Origin: Stutzerimonas frequens | Lineage (GTDB): Bacteria > Pseudomonadota > Gammaproteobacteria > Pseudomonadales > Pseudomonadaceae | Assembly (NCBI RefSeq): GCF_024448335.1 | Contig: NZ_JAMOHM010000005.1 | Coordinates: 237,613 to 301,612, forward strand | Direction: 5' to 3' | DNA length: 64,000 nucleotides | Part shown: positions 9,412 to 18,820 of the stretch, piece after piece | How positions within the stretch are numbered: the stretch's first letter is position 1 | Layout: each line of letters starts with the position of its first letter | Notes under the pieces: generated by a model | What the model was told of the DNA's origin: nothing | Database searches by the model: none | Seen by the model: the letters and a program-made list of their open reading frames with translations, nothing else | Position numbers and translations under genes: made by a program

Positions 9412-10115
9412 GTATGTTCTGGTTCAACCCACGCGGGCCGAAACTATCCCTGGAGCAGCAACAGCGCGTTGCCGAGCTGCAGCGGCCGTCTCCTCCCAAA
9501 GCCGTGCCTCTGCGCGAGCAACGGCTGGTCGTCCTGGATCTGGAAACCACCGGCTTGCATCTCAAGCGCGACCTGGTGATCGCCATCGGCGCAGTGGTAA
9601 TCGAGAACGGCGCCATCGCCTATTCCCAGCAGTTCGAATGCACGCTCTGTCGCCAGGTCAAGGTAAACGAAAGCGTACTGATCCATGGCATCGCGCCCAG
9701 CGAACTGGCCAGCGGCCTGCCGCCGGCAGAGGCTTTACTGAGCTTCATGGAGTTCGCCGCCGACAGCGTCATCCTGGCCTTTCACTCCCCGTTCGATCAG
9801 CGCATGCTGGCCCGCGCGTTGAAACAGGAGCTTGGCTATAACCTGGAACACAGCTTTCTCGATGTAGCCGACCTGGCGCCCATGCTGTTTCCGGAAGCGA
9901 TGATTCATCGCGGCGGGCTGGACCACTGGCTCGGTTACTTCAACATCCACATTCCGCAACGCCACAATGCCGCAGCCGACGCCATGGCTACAGCTGAGAT
10001 CGCCCTGATCCTGCTGAATCGTGCGCAGCGCACCGGACTCCAGCGTTTCGACGAACTGGCTCAGCGGCTCAGATGCTGGCAGCGCGCACGCAAGGCGGCG
10101 TTCAACTCGATCTGA
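9408..10115 (+). CDS. DEDDh 3'-5' exonuclease (DnaQ/epsilon-like)
   Basis: This 235-aa protein has the exonuclease fold of the DNA polymerase III epsilon superfamily. Exo I is VVLDLETTGL (Asp and Glu ligands), Exo II is in the FHSPFDQRML region, and Exo III is HNAAADAMATAEI, with the His and Asp of the DEDDh class. It is not the replicative DnaQ: it lacks the clamp-binding and polymerase-binding tail and sits in a signalling context. It overlaps the CBS/DUF294 gene by 4 bp. The substrate (DNA, RNA or dinucleotide) cannot be told from the sequence. Confidence 0.88.
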   Translation: MSMFWFNPRGPKLSLEQQQRVAELQRPSPPKAVPLREQRLVVLDLETTGLHLKRDLVIAIGAVVIENGAIAYSQQFECTLCRQVKVNESVLIHGIAPSELASGLPPAEALLSFMEFAADSVILAFHSPFDQRMLARALKQELGYNLEHSFLDVADLAPMLFPEAMIHRGGLDHWLGYFNIHIPQRHNAAADAMATAEIALILLNRAQRTGLQRFDELAQRLRCWQRARKAAFNSI

Positions 10116-10253
10116 TGCCCCGACCGCGCCGCGACATGGCGGCAGGTGGCCTCGGTCACGCGGACTTCGGCCCGCTCCGATTTGCGCCACGCCGTGGTAG
10201 GCACCGAACACCAGTGGCCGGTGCGTGGTGCCTGGCTCTGCTGGTATATCCCG

Positions 10254-10772
10254 TCAACGGTCACGTTCGCAGATGGCCTGGTACAGCGGTGAATCGCTTT
10301 CCAGCTCGGTCAGCGTTTCGACCTTGGCCTCTCCGGCATCGTTGAGCCTGAACATGGCCCTCTCGCTGCAGATCAGCTGATAGCTGGCGCTCTTCACGAC
10401 CGACGTCAGGTGTTGCTTCTCGAAACGGTACAGCACGAAGCGGCCGAGACGGCCTTGAGTGGTGTCCTGTACCTGGGCATTCGCACCGTCCAGCACGGTA
10501 TAGGCCAACGGCATCGGATAGATCATCGTCCAGGGGCGCCAGAGCATTTCGCCCTCTTCGCTCCTGACCACCAGCGATCCTTCCGGCAGGCGCGCTTGCG
10601 TGGTTTCGAACCAGGTGTACTCGTAATGGATGGTGTAACTCAGCATTCCCAGTCCGGCGCAGACGGGAATGATCCATTTCGGCAGTCGCTTACGCGTCAG
10701 TGAGCGCAGCAGCAGGCCAATACCGGCTCCCGCCACACCTGCGACGATTGCCGCGATTAGATGCCAGAACAT
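10254..10772 (-). CDS. Conserved hypothetical inner-membrane protein
   Basis: This 172-aa protein of unknown function has two N-terminal hydrophobic segments (about residues 3-22 and 34-47) with a basic turn between them (RSLTRKRLPK), then a polar domain with several aromatic residues around 50-90. The C-terminal part is likely periplasmic or membrane-associated. It begins about 14 bp downstream of the symporter terminator on the same strand and ends 138 bp from the convergent exonuclease gene. I recognise no catalytic motif. Pseudomonas genomes carry similar proteins at this locus, from memory only. Confidence 0.7.
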   Translation of the reverse strand: MFWHLIAAIVAGVAGAGIGLLLRSLTRKRLPKWIIPVCAGLGMLSYTIHYEYTWFETTQARLPEGSLVVRSEEGEMLWRPWTMIYPMPLAYTVLDGANAQVQDTTQGRLGRFVLYRFEKQHLTSVVKSASYQLICSERAMFRLNDAGEAKVETLTELESDSPLYQAICERDR

Positions 10773-10785
10773 ATACGACTCCCCT

Positions 10786-10820
10786 AAAAAAATCGGGCTT
10801 CCAACTGGAAGCCCGACTTC
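10786..10820 (-). terminator. Terminator of the sodium symporter operon
   Basis: Read on the minus strand, a long perfect stem (TCGGGCTTCC / GGAAGCCCGA, loop AGTT) is followed by a run of seven T residues. It lies 50 bp after the symporter stop codon. Confidence 0.9.
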
Positions 10821-10869
10821 TACCTCAACCTTGTGTCAGAGCAGGTCTGACGTCCGGCTGCATTATCAG

Positions 10870-12639
10870 TTAGTGATCAAGTGCAACGCCAGCACCCTTC
10901 GGGGTACGAACGCTCTCGACCAGATCCTGAATCTCCTGCGGCGGAGCCTCGGTAGCCATCGAAACGGCGTAGGCAACAGCGAAGTTCAGAATCGCACCCA
11001 CGGCACCGAAGGCCTGCGGGGAGATGCCCATCCACCACTGATCAGGAGTGTTCGGGATGCTTGCGGTGCCAGGGATGAAGAACCAGCCGAGGTACAGGAA
11101 GATGTACACGGCAGTGGAGATCACACCAACCAGCATACCGGCGACCGCACCCTTGCTATTCACGCGCTTGGAGAAGATACCCATCATCAGCGCCGGGAAC
11201 AGGCTCGCTGCCGCCAGACCGAATGCCAGCGCCACCACTTGCGCGGCGAAGCCCGGTGGATTCAGACCCAGCCAGGTGGCCAGCAGAATCGCTGCCGTCA
11301 TGGACAGACGGGCTGCCAGCATTTCGTTCTTCTCGCTGATCTTCGGATTGATGAGTGTCTTGATCAGGTCATGACTGATCGCAGACGAGATCGCCAGCAG
11401 CAGACCCGCAGCGGTCGAGAGCGCAGCAGCGATAGCACCCGCAGCGATCAGACCGATGACCCAGCCCGGCAGGTTGGCGATTTCCGGGTTGGCCAGAACG
11501 ATGATGTCATTGTTCACGGTCAGCTCGTTGCCGTTCCAGCCACGCTCGGTAGCGGTCGGAGTGAAGGCGGCGTTGGCGTCGTTGTACATCTGCACACGAC
11601 CGTCGGCGTTCTTGTCTTCCCACTTGATCAGACCAGTCTGTTCCCAGGTCTGCACCCACTGCGGACGATCTTCATAACGGATCGCTTCGGCCTGCGGGCC
11701 TTCCGGATAGATGGTGTTGACCAGGTTCAGGCGTGCCATGGAGGCAACGGCCGGAGCGGTGAGATACAGCAGGGCGATGAAGACCAGGGTCCAGCCAGCG
11801 GACCAGCGGGCATCAGCCACCTTCGGTACGGTGAAGAAGCGGATGATGACGTGCGGCAGACCAGCGGTACCGATCATCAGCGACAGGGTGAACAGGAACA
11901 TGTTCAGCTTGTTGTCGACGTCAGCGGTGTAGGCAGCGAAGCCAAGGTCAGTAACGACCTGGTTCAGCTTGTCGAGCAGCGGCATACCGGACTCGGTATG
12001 AGTGCCGAACATCCCGAGCATCGGGATCGGGTTGCCAGTCAGCTGCATGGCGATGAACACGGCCGGGATGGTGTAGGCAATGATCAGAACCACGTACTGC
12101 GCCACCTGGGTATAGGTGATGCCCTTCATGCCGCCGAATACTGCGTAGGCGAACACGATGGCAGCAGCGATCCAGATACCGGCGGAGTTGCTCACTTCCA
12201 GGAAGCGGGAGAACGCCACACCAGCACCAGCCATCTGGCCGATTACGTAGGTAACGGAGATGAGGATGAGGCAGACGACAGCTACCAGGCGAGCGCCACG
12301 GCTGTAGAAACGGTCACCGATGAAGTCCGGCACGGTGAACTTGCCGAACTTGCGCAGGTACGGCGCCAGCAGCATCGCCAGCAGCACGTAACCACCGGTC
12401 CAGCCCATCAGGTACACGGAAGTGGCATAACCGCCGGAAGCGATCAGACCGGCCATGGAAATGAAGGAAGCCGCAGACATCCAGTCTGCCGCCGTTGCCA
12501 TACCGTTGGTTACCGGGTGAACACCACCACCAGCGACATAGAACTCTTTAGTTGACCCGGCGCGAGCCCAGACCGCGATCCCGATATAGAGCAGGAACGA
12601 GGCGCCCACGAACAGCATGTTGATCCAATATTGGCTCAT
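10870..12639 (-). CDS. Sodium:solute symporter large subunit, VC_2705 subfamily (acetate-permease-like)
   Basis: This 589-aa SSS-family transporter has about 13 membrane helices. It resembles ActP but carries an extra hydrophilic insert of about 70 residues (from about residue 325, rich in charged residues, including KWEDKNADGR) that marks the VC_2705 (TIGR03648) subfamily. These transporters probably take up acetate or other short organic acids with sodium; the exact substrate is not shown here. The partner small subunit lies 3 bp upstream. A CBS/DUF294-exonuclease pair is nearby, a recurring association of this transporter type. A strong terminator follows. Confidence 0.9.
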   Translation of the reverse strand: MSQYWINMLFVGASFLLYIGIAVWARAGSTKEFYVAGGGVHPVTNGMATAADWMSAASFISMAGLIASGGYATSVYLMGWTGGYVLLAMLLAPYLRKFGKFTVPDFIGDRFYSRGARLVAVVCLILISVTYVIGQMAGAGVAFSRFLEVSNSAGIWIAAAIVFAYAVFGGMKGITYTQVAQYVVLIIAYTIPAVFIAMQLTGNPIPMLGMFGTHTESGMPLLDKLNQVVTDLGFAAYTADVDNKLNMFLFTLSLMIGTAGLPHVIIRFFTVPKVADARWSAGWTLVFIALLYLTAPAVASMARLNLVNTIYPEGPQAEAIRYEDRPQWVQTWEQTGLIKWEDKNADGRVQMYNDANAAFTPTATERGWNGNELTVNNDIIVLANPEIANLPGWVIGLIAAGAIAAALSTAAGLLLAISSAISHDLIKTLINPKISEKNEMLAARLSMTAAILLATWLGLNPPGFAAQVVALAFGLAAASLFPALMMGIFSKRVNSKGAVAGMLVGVISTAVYIFLYLGWFFIPGTASIPNTPDQWWMGISPQAFGAVGAILNFAVAYAVSMATEAPPQEIQDLVESVRTPKGAGVALDH

Positions 12640-12642
12640 GGC

Positions 12643-12906
12643 TTATTCCTCAACCCCAAATTCCTTGTCCAGTTTGTTCAGCCGCCAAGCGTAGTGGAAG
12701 ATGATCGCAATGAACGTGATGATGGAACCCTGTTGAGCAAACCAGAAGCCTAGATCCGTACCCCCGACGGGGATTCCGGAAAGCAGGGGACGCAAGAGAA
12801 TGGCAAAGCCATAAGAGACCAGAGCCCAGACCACGAGGCTCCATGTTATGAGGCGAACATTCGCCTTCCAGTACGCAGCAGCATTTTCTTTATCGTTGTC
12901 GGCCAT
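12643..12906 (-). CDS. DUF4212 small subunit of sodium:solute symporter
   Basis: This 87-aa protein has two membrane helices (about residues 22-40 and 52-72) and a charged C terminus (RLNKLDKEFGVEE). It belongs to the DUF4212 (TIGR03647) family, which pairs one-to-one with VC_2705-type symporters. The start at 12906 (MADNDKENAAAYWKANVR) is set by a GGAG about 9 nt upstream. The stop is 3 bp from the large-subunit start, so the two are co-translated. This protein likely stabilises or regulates the transporter. Confidence 0.9.
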   Translation of the reverse strand: MADNDKENAAAYWKANVRLITWSLVVWALVSYGFAILLRPLLSGIPVGGTDLGFWFAQQGSIITFIAIIFHYAWRLNKLDKEFGVEE

Positions 12907-12972
12907 TGACGTTCTCCGCCTTATTGTTATTGCGAGTGAGAGAAAACCACATGCTGAATCTAACAAATGTGC

Positions 12973-13001
12973 CTTATAGAATGAAAGCCCCGACTTTAGT
13001 C
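12973..13001 (-). promoter_or_regulatory. Putative promoter of the symporter operon with a 10-bp palindrome at -35
   Basis: On the minus strand a TATAAG -10 (12978-12973) is preceded, at 17-nt spacing, by GACTAA, which is part of the perfect palindrome GACTAAAGTC (13001-12992). The -35 is far from consensus, so an activator binding the palindrome is plausible. In other pseudomonads acetate-uptake genes need two-component activation; whether this palindrome serves that is unknown. Confidence 0.4.
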
Positions 13002-13571
13002 TGACAATCAACCCCGAGCGGCGACCGGGCACTGCGCCAGAGCCTGCGAAGACGCCGCGTTCGCCACCAGCACTTTGCCATCAGGCGGGCGCTAACCTTC
13101 GATCCAGACCGCCGCCCATCTCCTTGCCAGCGGTCCGCCAGCAGCCGTACGGATGAGGTTGGCAGCCGGCAACGGCCGGTTTAAACGCGACTAACCGGTC
13201 ACCAAACTACCAACCGTTATATATATTTGAAGGACAACGGCAGAGCAGAACAATACACGGGCAATGCAATACAAAAAGACACAACGAATTAATTAACTTA
13301 TAGCGATTCCACTTAAATAAATTAATTAATTTCACGCCAGATTACGCCATTAATTAGCACTAATGTATTGCCGATTCATTGCACTTGCTCGAGTCGGGCC
13401 GAGACAATCAGCAGCGCACCATGGCACGACTGCTAGCTAGTCATGCGCACCGCCGGCCAGTGAACGGCAGACCAGCCGTGAATGGAGGGACGGACCCCGG
13501 CCCGGTACGGCCTGGGCCCGCCGTAGCACTGCGAGGCGAGGCGCAGGCCTAAGGCTGACGCACGGCGGCGC
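13002..13571. other. Long non-coding stretch with an AT-rich core
   Basis: No convincing gene is seen here. The flanks are GC-rich, but 13200-13385 is strongly AT-rich and contains three ATTAATTA cores (13288-13295, 13321-13328, 13349-13356) spaced about 30 bp apart, plus a TATATATA run near 13219. A weak GGCCC/GGGCC hairpin lies near 13500. The region separates the symporter operon (leftward) from the 3' end of the protease gene, so it could only be upstream control DNA for the symporter or a remnant of lost genes. Confidence 0.6.
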
Positions 13572-14081
13572 TCAGCAGGTCGGCTGGCCCGCCGTGTAAC
13601 GTTCGGTCGGGTAGATCGCGGCGTTCAGGTCGCGAATGGTTTCCGCGCCGATGAGCAGCGGGTAGCTGAAATGGCTGCGGTCGGTGAGGTTGACCTCGAC
13701 CTCGCGCAGCTGGTCGCCAATGCACAGCTGCATGCCAACGATGGGACGCTCGGCGCGCGGCGGCTCGCTTCCCGGATCGATGTCGCCGGCTTCCTCGGCA
13801 CGGGTCTTGATCCGACTGATGCCCAGCATGCGCTGCTCATAGAGCGTGTCATCGGCGCCATCCACGGCCAGGCGGAACCGCACCCAGTCCTCGCCGTCGC
13901 GCTGGAACTGCTCGATATCACGGGCCGACAGCGAGGCCGTCATTGCGCCAGTGTCCATCTTGGCCGGAAGGATCTTGCCGATCTCTTCGATCTTGATTCG
14001 TTCGTAACGTCCATAGAGCGTGGGCTCGGCTGCAAAAGCGGGTAGTGCCAGCAACCCAGCGAGGAAAAGCACACGAGACAA
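13572..14081 (-). CDS. Exported retropepsin-like protease (RimB/ATP-dependent zinc protease family)
   Basis: This 169-aa protein belongs to the PF05618 family, often labelled ATP-dependent zinc protease, which has a retropepsin-like fold. The AKMDTGAMTASLSA segment near residue 42 holds the family's Asp-Thr-Gly active-site triad. I place the start at a TTG (14081) because a perfect AGGAGG lies 5 nt upstream and the protein then begins with a clean signal peptide (MSRVLFLAGLLALPAFAAEP); the open frame to 14159 would bury that signal. Export suggests a periplasmic role, different from cytoplasmic RimB, which acts on ribosomal protein S6. The gene starts about 140 bp from divergent dbpA. Confidence 0.75.
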   Translation of the reverse strand: MSRVLFLAGLLALPAFAAEPTLYGRYERIKIEEIGKILPAKMDTGAMTASLSARDIEQFQRDGEDWVRFRLAVDGADDTLYEQRMLGISRIKTRAEEAGDIDPGSEPPRAERPIVGMQLCIGDQLREVEVNLTDRSHFSYPLLIGAETIRDLNAAIYPTERYTAGQPTC

Positions 14082-14224
14082 AACAACCTCCTGCTTAGAG
14101 CGATTGGGTAGTTTTCGATCAGGCGTCACCTCCAGGGTTCCGTCTACCGAAGCGCCCATGCGCGCCGCGTGTTTTAGTGGCGCCTGTTAGACTGCCGGTC
14201 GATTCCTTGCCGAAGACTCTTTCC

Positions 14225-15604
<1,380 letters not shown>

Positions 15605-15741
15605 AACCGTAACGCAGTGCACGGCGAAGACGAGACACGCATACGGCCATCGAGGGAATGGGACTTGCAAAGCAAGATCGCTACCGTGACAGCCGCAAGA
15701 GCGCGACCGTCCAATCCGCTGCCACCTTGATGGACCGATAG

Positions 15742-17925
15742 ATGCCGCAACCCTCGTTCCGCCAGTCACTGCGGCGCCTCTGGGCGCTGGAGAAGTTCGG
15801 CTACAGCCTGCGCGTGCTCATCGCCATGGCCGGCAGCATGGGCCTGAGCTGGTACCTCGGACAGCCGTCGCTGATCATCCCGCTGTTCCTCGGCATCATC
15901 GCCAGCGCCCTGGCGGAGACCGACGACAGCTGGCTGGGCCGGCTCAGCGCGCTGCTGGTGACCCTGCTGTGCTTCAGCATCGCCGCGATCGCCGTCGAGT
16001 TGCTGTTTCCCTATCCGTGGCTGTTCGTCGCCGGCCTGGCGTTGTCCACCTTCGCCCTGGTCATGCTCGGTGCGCTCGGCGAACGCTACGGCGCGATCGC
16101 CCAGGCCACGCTGATCCTCTCCATCTACAGCATGATCGCCGCCGATCAGCGCAACGGCGAACTGCAGCAGTTCTGGCGCGACCCGCTGCTGCTGGTGGCC
16201 GGCGCCGCCTGGTATGGCCTGCTGTCGGTTTGCTGGAACGCGCTGTTCGCGCACCAGCCGGTGCAGCAGAGCCTGGCGCGGTTGTATCGCGAGCTGGGCC
16301 TGTACTTTCGCTACAAGGCCGCGCTGTTCGAGCCGGTGCGCCAGCTGGACGTCGAACAGCGCCGGCTCGAGCTGGCGCAGCAGAACGGCCGGGTGGTCAG
16401 CGCCCTGAATGCGGCCAAGGAAACCCTGCTGCACCGCCTGGGCAGCGGCCGCCCCGGCAGCAAGATCAATCACTACCTGAAGCTTTACTTCCTCGCCCAG
16501 GACCTGCACGAGCGTGTCAGCTCTTCGCACTACCCTTACCAGGCCCTCGCCGAAGCCTTCTTCCACAGCGACGTGCTGTTTCGCTGCCAGCGCTTGCTGC
16601 GTCTGCAGGCCAGCGCCTGCAGCGAACTCGGCGAGGCCATCCAGCTGCGCCAGACGTTTCGCTACAGCGAGGCCAATGCCCAGGCGCTGGAGGACCTGCA
16701 GGCGTCGCTGGAGCACCTGCGCGAGCAGAACAACCCGGCCTGGCGCGGCCTGCTGCGCTCGCTGCGTGCGCTGTCGAGCAACCTCTCCACCCTGCAGCGC
16801 CAGCTCGCCAGTGCCAGCGACCCCGCCGCGCTGGAAGGCACGCAGGACAGCAGCCTTTTGGATCGCCAGCCGCAGACGCTGCGCGAGGCCTTCAACCGCA
16901 TCCGCCTGCAGCTGACGCCGACGTCCCTGCTGTTCCGCCACGCCCTGCGCATGGCCATCGCCCTGGTCGCGGGTTACGCCGCGCTGCACGCCATCCATCC
17001 CGAGCAGGGCTACTGGGTGCTGCTGACCACCGTATTCGTCTGCCAACCCAACTATGGCGCCACCCGGATCAAGCTGGTGCAGCGGATCAGCGGCACCGTG
17101 CTCGGCCTGGTGGTCGGCTGGGCGCTGTTCGATCTGTTCCCCAGCCAGCCGGTGCAGGCACTGTTCGCCGTGGTCGCCGGAGTGGTGTTCTTCGCCACCC
17201 GCAGCACGCGCTACACCCTGGCCACGGCCGCGATCACGCTGATGGTGCTGTTCTGCTTCAACCAGGTCGGCGATGGCTACGGGCTGATCTGGCCGCGCCT
17301 GTTCGATACCCTGCTCGGCAGCCTGATCGCCGCCGCCGCGGTGTTCCTGATCCTGCCCGACTGGCAGGGCCGGCGTCTGAACCAGGTGGTCGCCAACACC
17401 CTCAGCTGCAACAGCGACTACCTGCGCCAGATCATGCGCCAGTACGACAGTGGCAAGCACGACGACCTGGCCTACCGCCTGGCCCGGCGCAACGCCCACA
17501 ACGCCGATGCCGCGCTGTCGACCACCCTCTCCAACATGCTTCTGGAACCCGGGCACTTCCGCAAGGATGCCGAGACCGGCTTTCGCTTTCTGATCCTCTC
17601 GCACACCCTGCTGAACTACCTGTCCGGCCTCGGCGCCCATCGCGAAAGCCTGCCTGACGATGCCAGCGATGCGCTGCTCGAGCGCGCCGCGGAGCAGCTG
17701 GCGGCGAGCCTTGACGATCTGGCCACGGCGCTGGCACAGAACGAACCCGTGGCCATCTACAGCGAAGAGGAAGAAGCGCTGGCGCAGCAGCTCGAACAGA
17801 TTCCAGAGGAGATGGACGATGCCCATCGCCTGGTGCAGACCCAGCTCGGGCTGATCTGCCGTCAGCTGGCGCCGCTGCGCAGCATGGCCGCGCACCTGAT
17901 CAAGCAGCAGCCGGTTCAGCGTTAG
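15742..17925 (+). CDS. yccS: YccS/YhfK family inner-membrane protein (FUSC-like)
   Basis: This 727-aa protein has the YccS architecture: an N-terminal cluster of about six helices (residues 20-160), a long helical cytoplasmic region (170-385), and a second membrane cluster (about 400-530, beginning FRHALRMAIALVAGYAAL) of the fusaric-acid-resistance FUSC type, then a helical tail. The family is related to aromatic acid exporters such as AaeB, but the substrate of YccS is unknown. The ATG follows an AT-poor leader with no strong Shine-Dalgarno. The stop overlaps the convergent solute-binding gene by 4 bp. Confidence 0.88.
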   Translation: MPQPSFRQSLRRLWALEKFGYSLRVLIAMAGSMGLSWYLGQPSLIIPLFLGIIASALAETDDSWLGRLSALLVTLLCFSIAAIAVELLFPYPWLFVAGLALSTFALVMLGALGERYGAIAQATLILSIYSMIAADQRNGELQQFWRDPLLLVAGAAWYGLLSVCWNALFAHQPVQQSLARLYRELGLYFRYKAALFEPVRQLDVEQRRLELAQQNGRVVSALNAAKETLLHRLGSGRPGSKINHYLKLYFLAQDLHERVSSSHYPYQALAEAFFHSDVLFRCQRLLRLQASACSELGEAIQLRQTFRYSEANAQALEDLQASLEHLREQNNPAWRGLLRSLRALSSNLSTLQRQLASASDPAALEGTQDSSLLDRQPQTLREAFNRIRLQLTPTSLLFRHALRMAIALVAGYAALHAIHPEQGYWVLLTTVFVCQPNYGATRIKLVQRISGTVLGLVVGWALFDLFPSQPVQALFAVVAGVVFFATRSTRYTLATAAITLMVLFCFNQVGDGYGLIWPRLFDTLLGSLIAAAAVFLILPDWQGRRLNQVVANTLSCNSDYLRQIMRQYDSGKHDDLAYRLARRNAHNADAALSTTLSNMLLEPGHFRKDAETGFRFLILSHTLLNYLSGLGAHRESLPDDASDALLERAAEQLAASLDDLATALAQNEPVAIYSEEEEALAQQLEQIPEEMDDAHRLVQTQLGLICRQLAPLRSMAAHLIKQQPVQR

Positions 17926-18677
17926 TACCGGGGCAACGCCTCCGGGGCGGGCATGCCGTGGCGGCGAAAGATCGCCGCGTAGCTGCCGTCCTCGACCATC
18001 GCGGCGATCTCACGCTCGAAGGTCGCCACGATGTCGGCCGCCTGCGGGTGGTCGCTGCGCACCACCAAGGACAGCCCGGCCCGCCTGAACTCACCGGGGA
18101 CGAAGGAGAGTTCATCCCGCTCATGGCCCAGCTCGCGCTCGAGATGGAACAGTACGGTGCGCTCATCCTCCAGCGTCAGGTCGACACGTCCGGCAAGCAC
18201 CATCGCCGCCGCCTGGACGAAACTGGCAGCGTAGCCCTTTTGCAGCCGCGTGTTGTCGTCCAGTTCGTCGCTGTACATGTAGCCCCGGCTCAAGGCGATG
18301 GGATGGCCGATCAGGCTATCGAGGCCGTCATAGCGAAAGTCGCTTCCGCGTCGCTGGACCCAGCGCATCCGGTTGACCAGAAACGGGCGGGAGCTCAGCG
18401 TGTAGTCGACGCGCTTGAGCGTCGGCCAGCCATTGACCATGTCGTAGCTACCGCTGCGCAGGCCGACCAGTGCGCGCTCCCAGGGCACCTCGATGTACTC
18501 GACCCGGTAGCCCCCGCGTTCCAGCGCGGTGCGGATCAGCTCGACGGACAGCCCTTCGCCGGGCAGGCTCTTGTCCGTATAGGGCGGCCAGACGTTGCCG
18601 GCCAGACGAAGCACCTCGGCCGGCAGCGAAGCGCTTGCCAGCAGCAACATCAGTCCGATCAATCGTCGCATGGCCAT
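17922..18677 (-). CDS. Family-3 extracellular solute-binding protein
   Basis: This 251-aa periplasmic protein has a signal peptide (LIGLMLLLASASLPAE) and a mature part of the SBP_bac_3 family: GNVWPPYTDKSLPGEGLSVE at the N terminus, then EVPWERALVGLRSGSYDMV. Many stand-alone Pseudomonas proteins of this type have no transporter genes nearby, as here, so it may be a sensor-type or orphan amino-acid-binding protein. I chose the ATG at 18677, which has GGTGGA just upstream; 18671 and 18701 are alternatives. The 3' end overlaps the yccS stop. Confidence 0.82.
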   Translation of the reverse strand: MAMRRLIGLMLLLASASLPAEVLRLAGNVWPPYTDKSLPGEGLSVELIRTALERGGYRVEYIEVPWERALVGLRSGSYDMVNGWPTLKRVDYTLSSRPFLVNRMRWVQRRGSDFRYDGLDSLIGHPIALSRGYMYSDELDDNTRLQKGYAASFVQAAAMVLAGRVDLTLEDERTVLFHLERELGHERDELSFVPGEFRRAGLSLVVRSDHPQAADIVATFEREIAAMVEDGSYAAIFRRHGMPAPEALPRY

Positions 18678-18820
18678 CACGTCCACCCGCCCCTCTGGCA
18701 AAGCGCTATCAGCTCATCAGAACACAAGGCAGGTCGATTGACGTCGGCGCCTCGTCGGATGCCTGGCTGCAGCGAAACCGCGAGCGGAGTACCATCGCGC
18801 GTTTTCGAACGAGGTATGCA

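Noticed and set aside
10669..12555. 628-codon plus-strand frame opposite the sodium symporter
   Set aside because: Shadow of the transporter; translation is rich in R, Q, H, G without domains.
10870..12639. Naming the large symporter subunit ActP outright
   Set aside because: The extra hydrophilic insert and the DUF4212 partner point to the VC_2705 subfamily, not classical ActP/YjcH.
13425..13441. Sigma-54-like TGGCACG element
   Set aside because: The expected TTGC half at the correct distance is missing (CTAG instead).
15766..17895. 709-codon minus-strand frame opposite yccS
   Set aside because: Low-complexity Q/R/G/A-rich translation in the codon shadow of a recognised membrane protein, with no ribosome site or motif.
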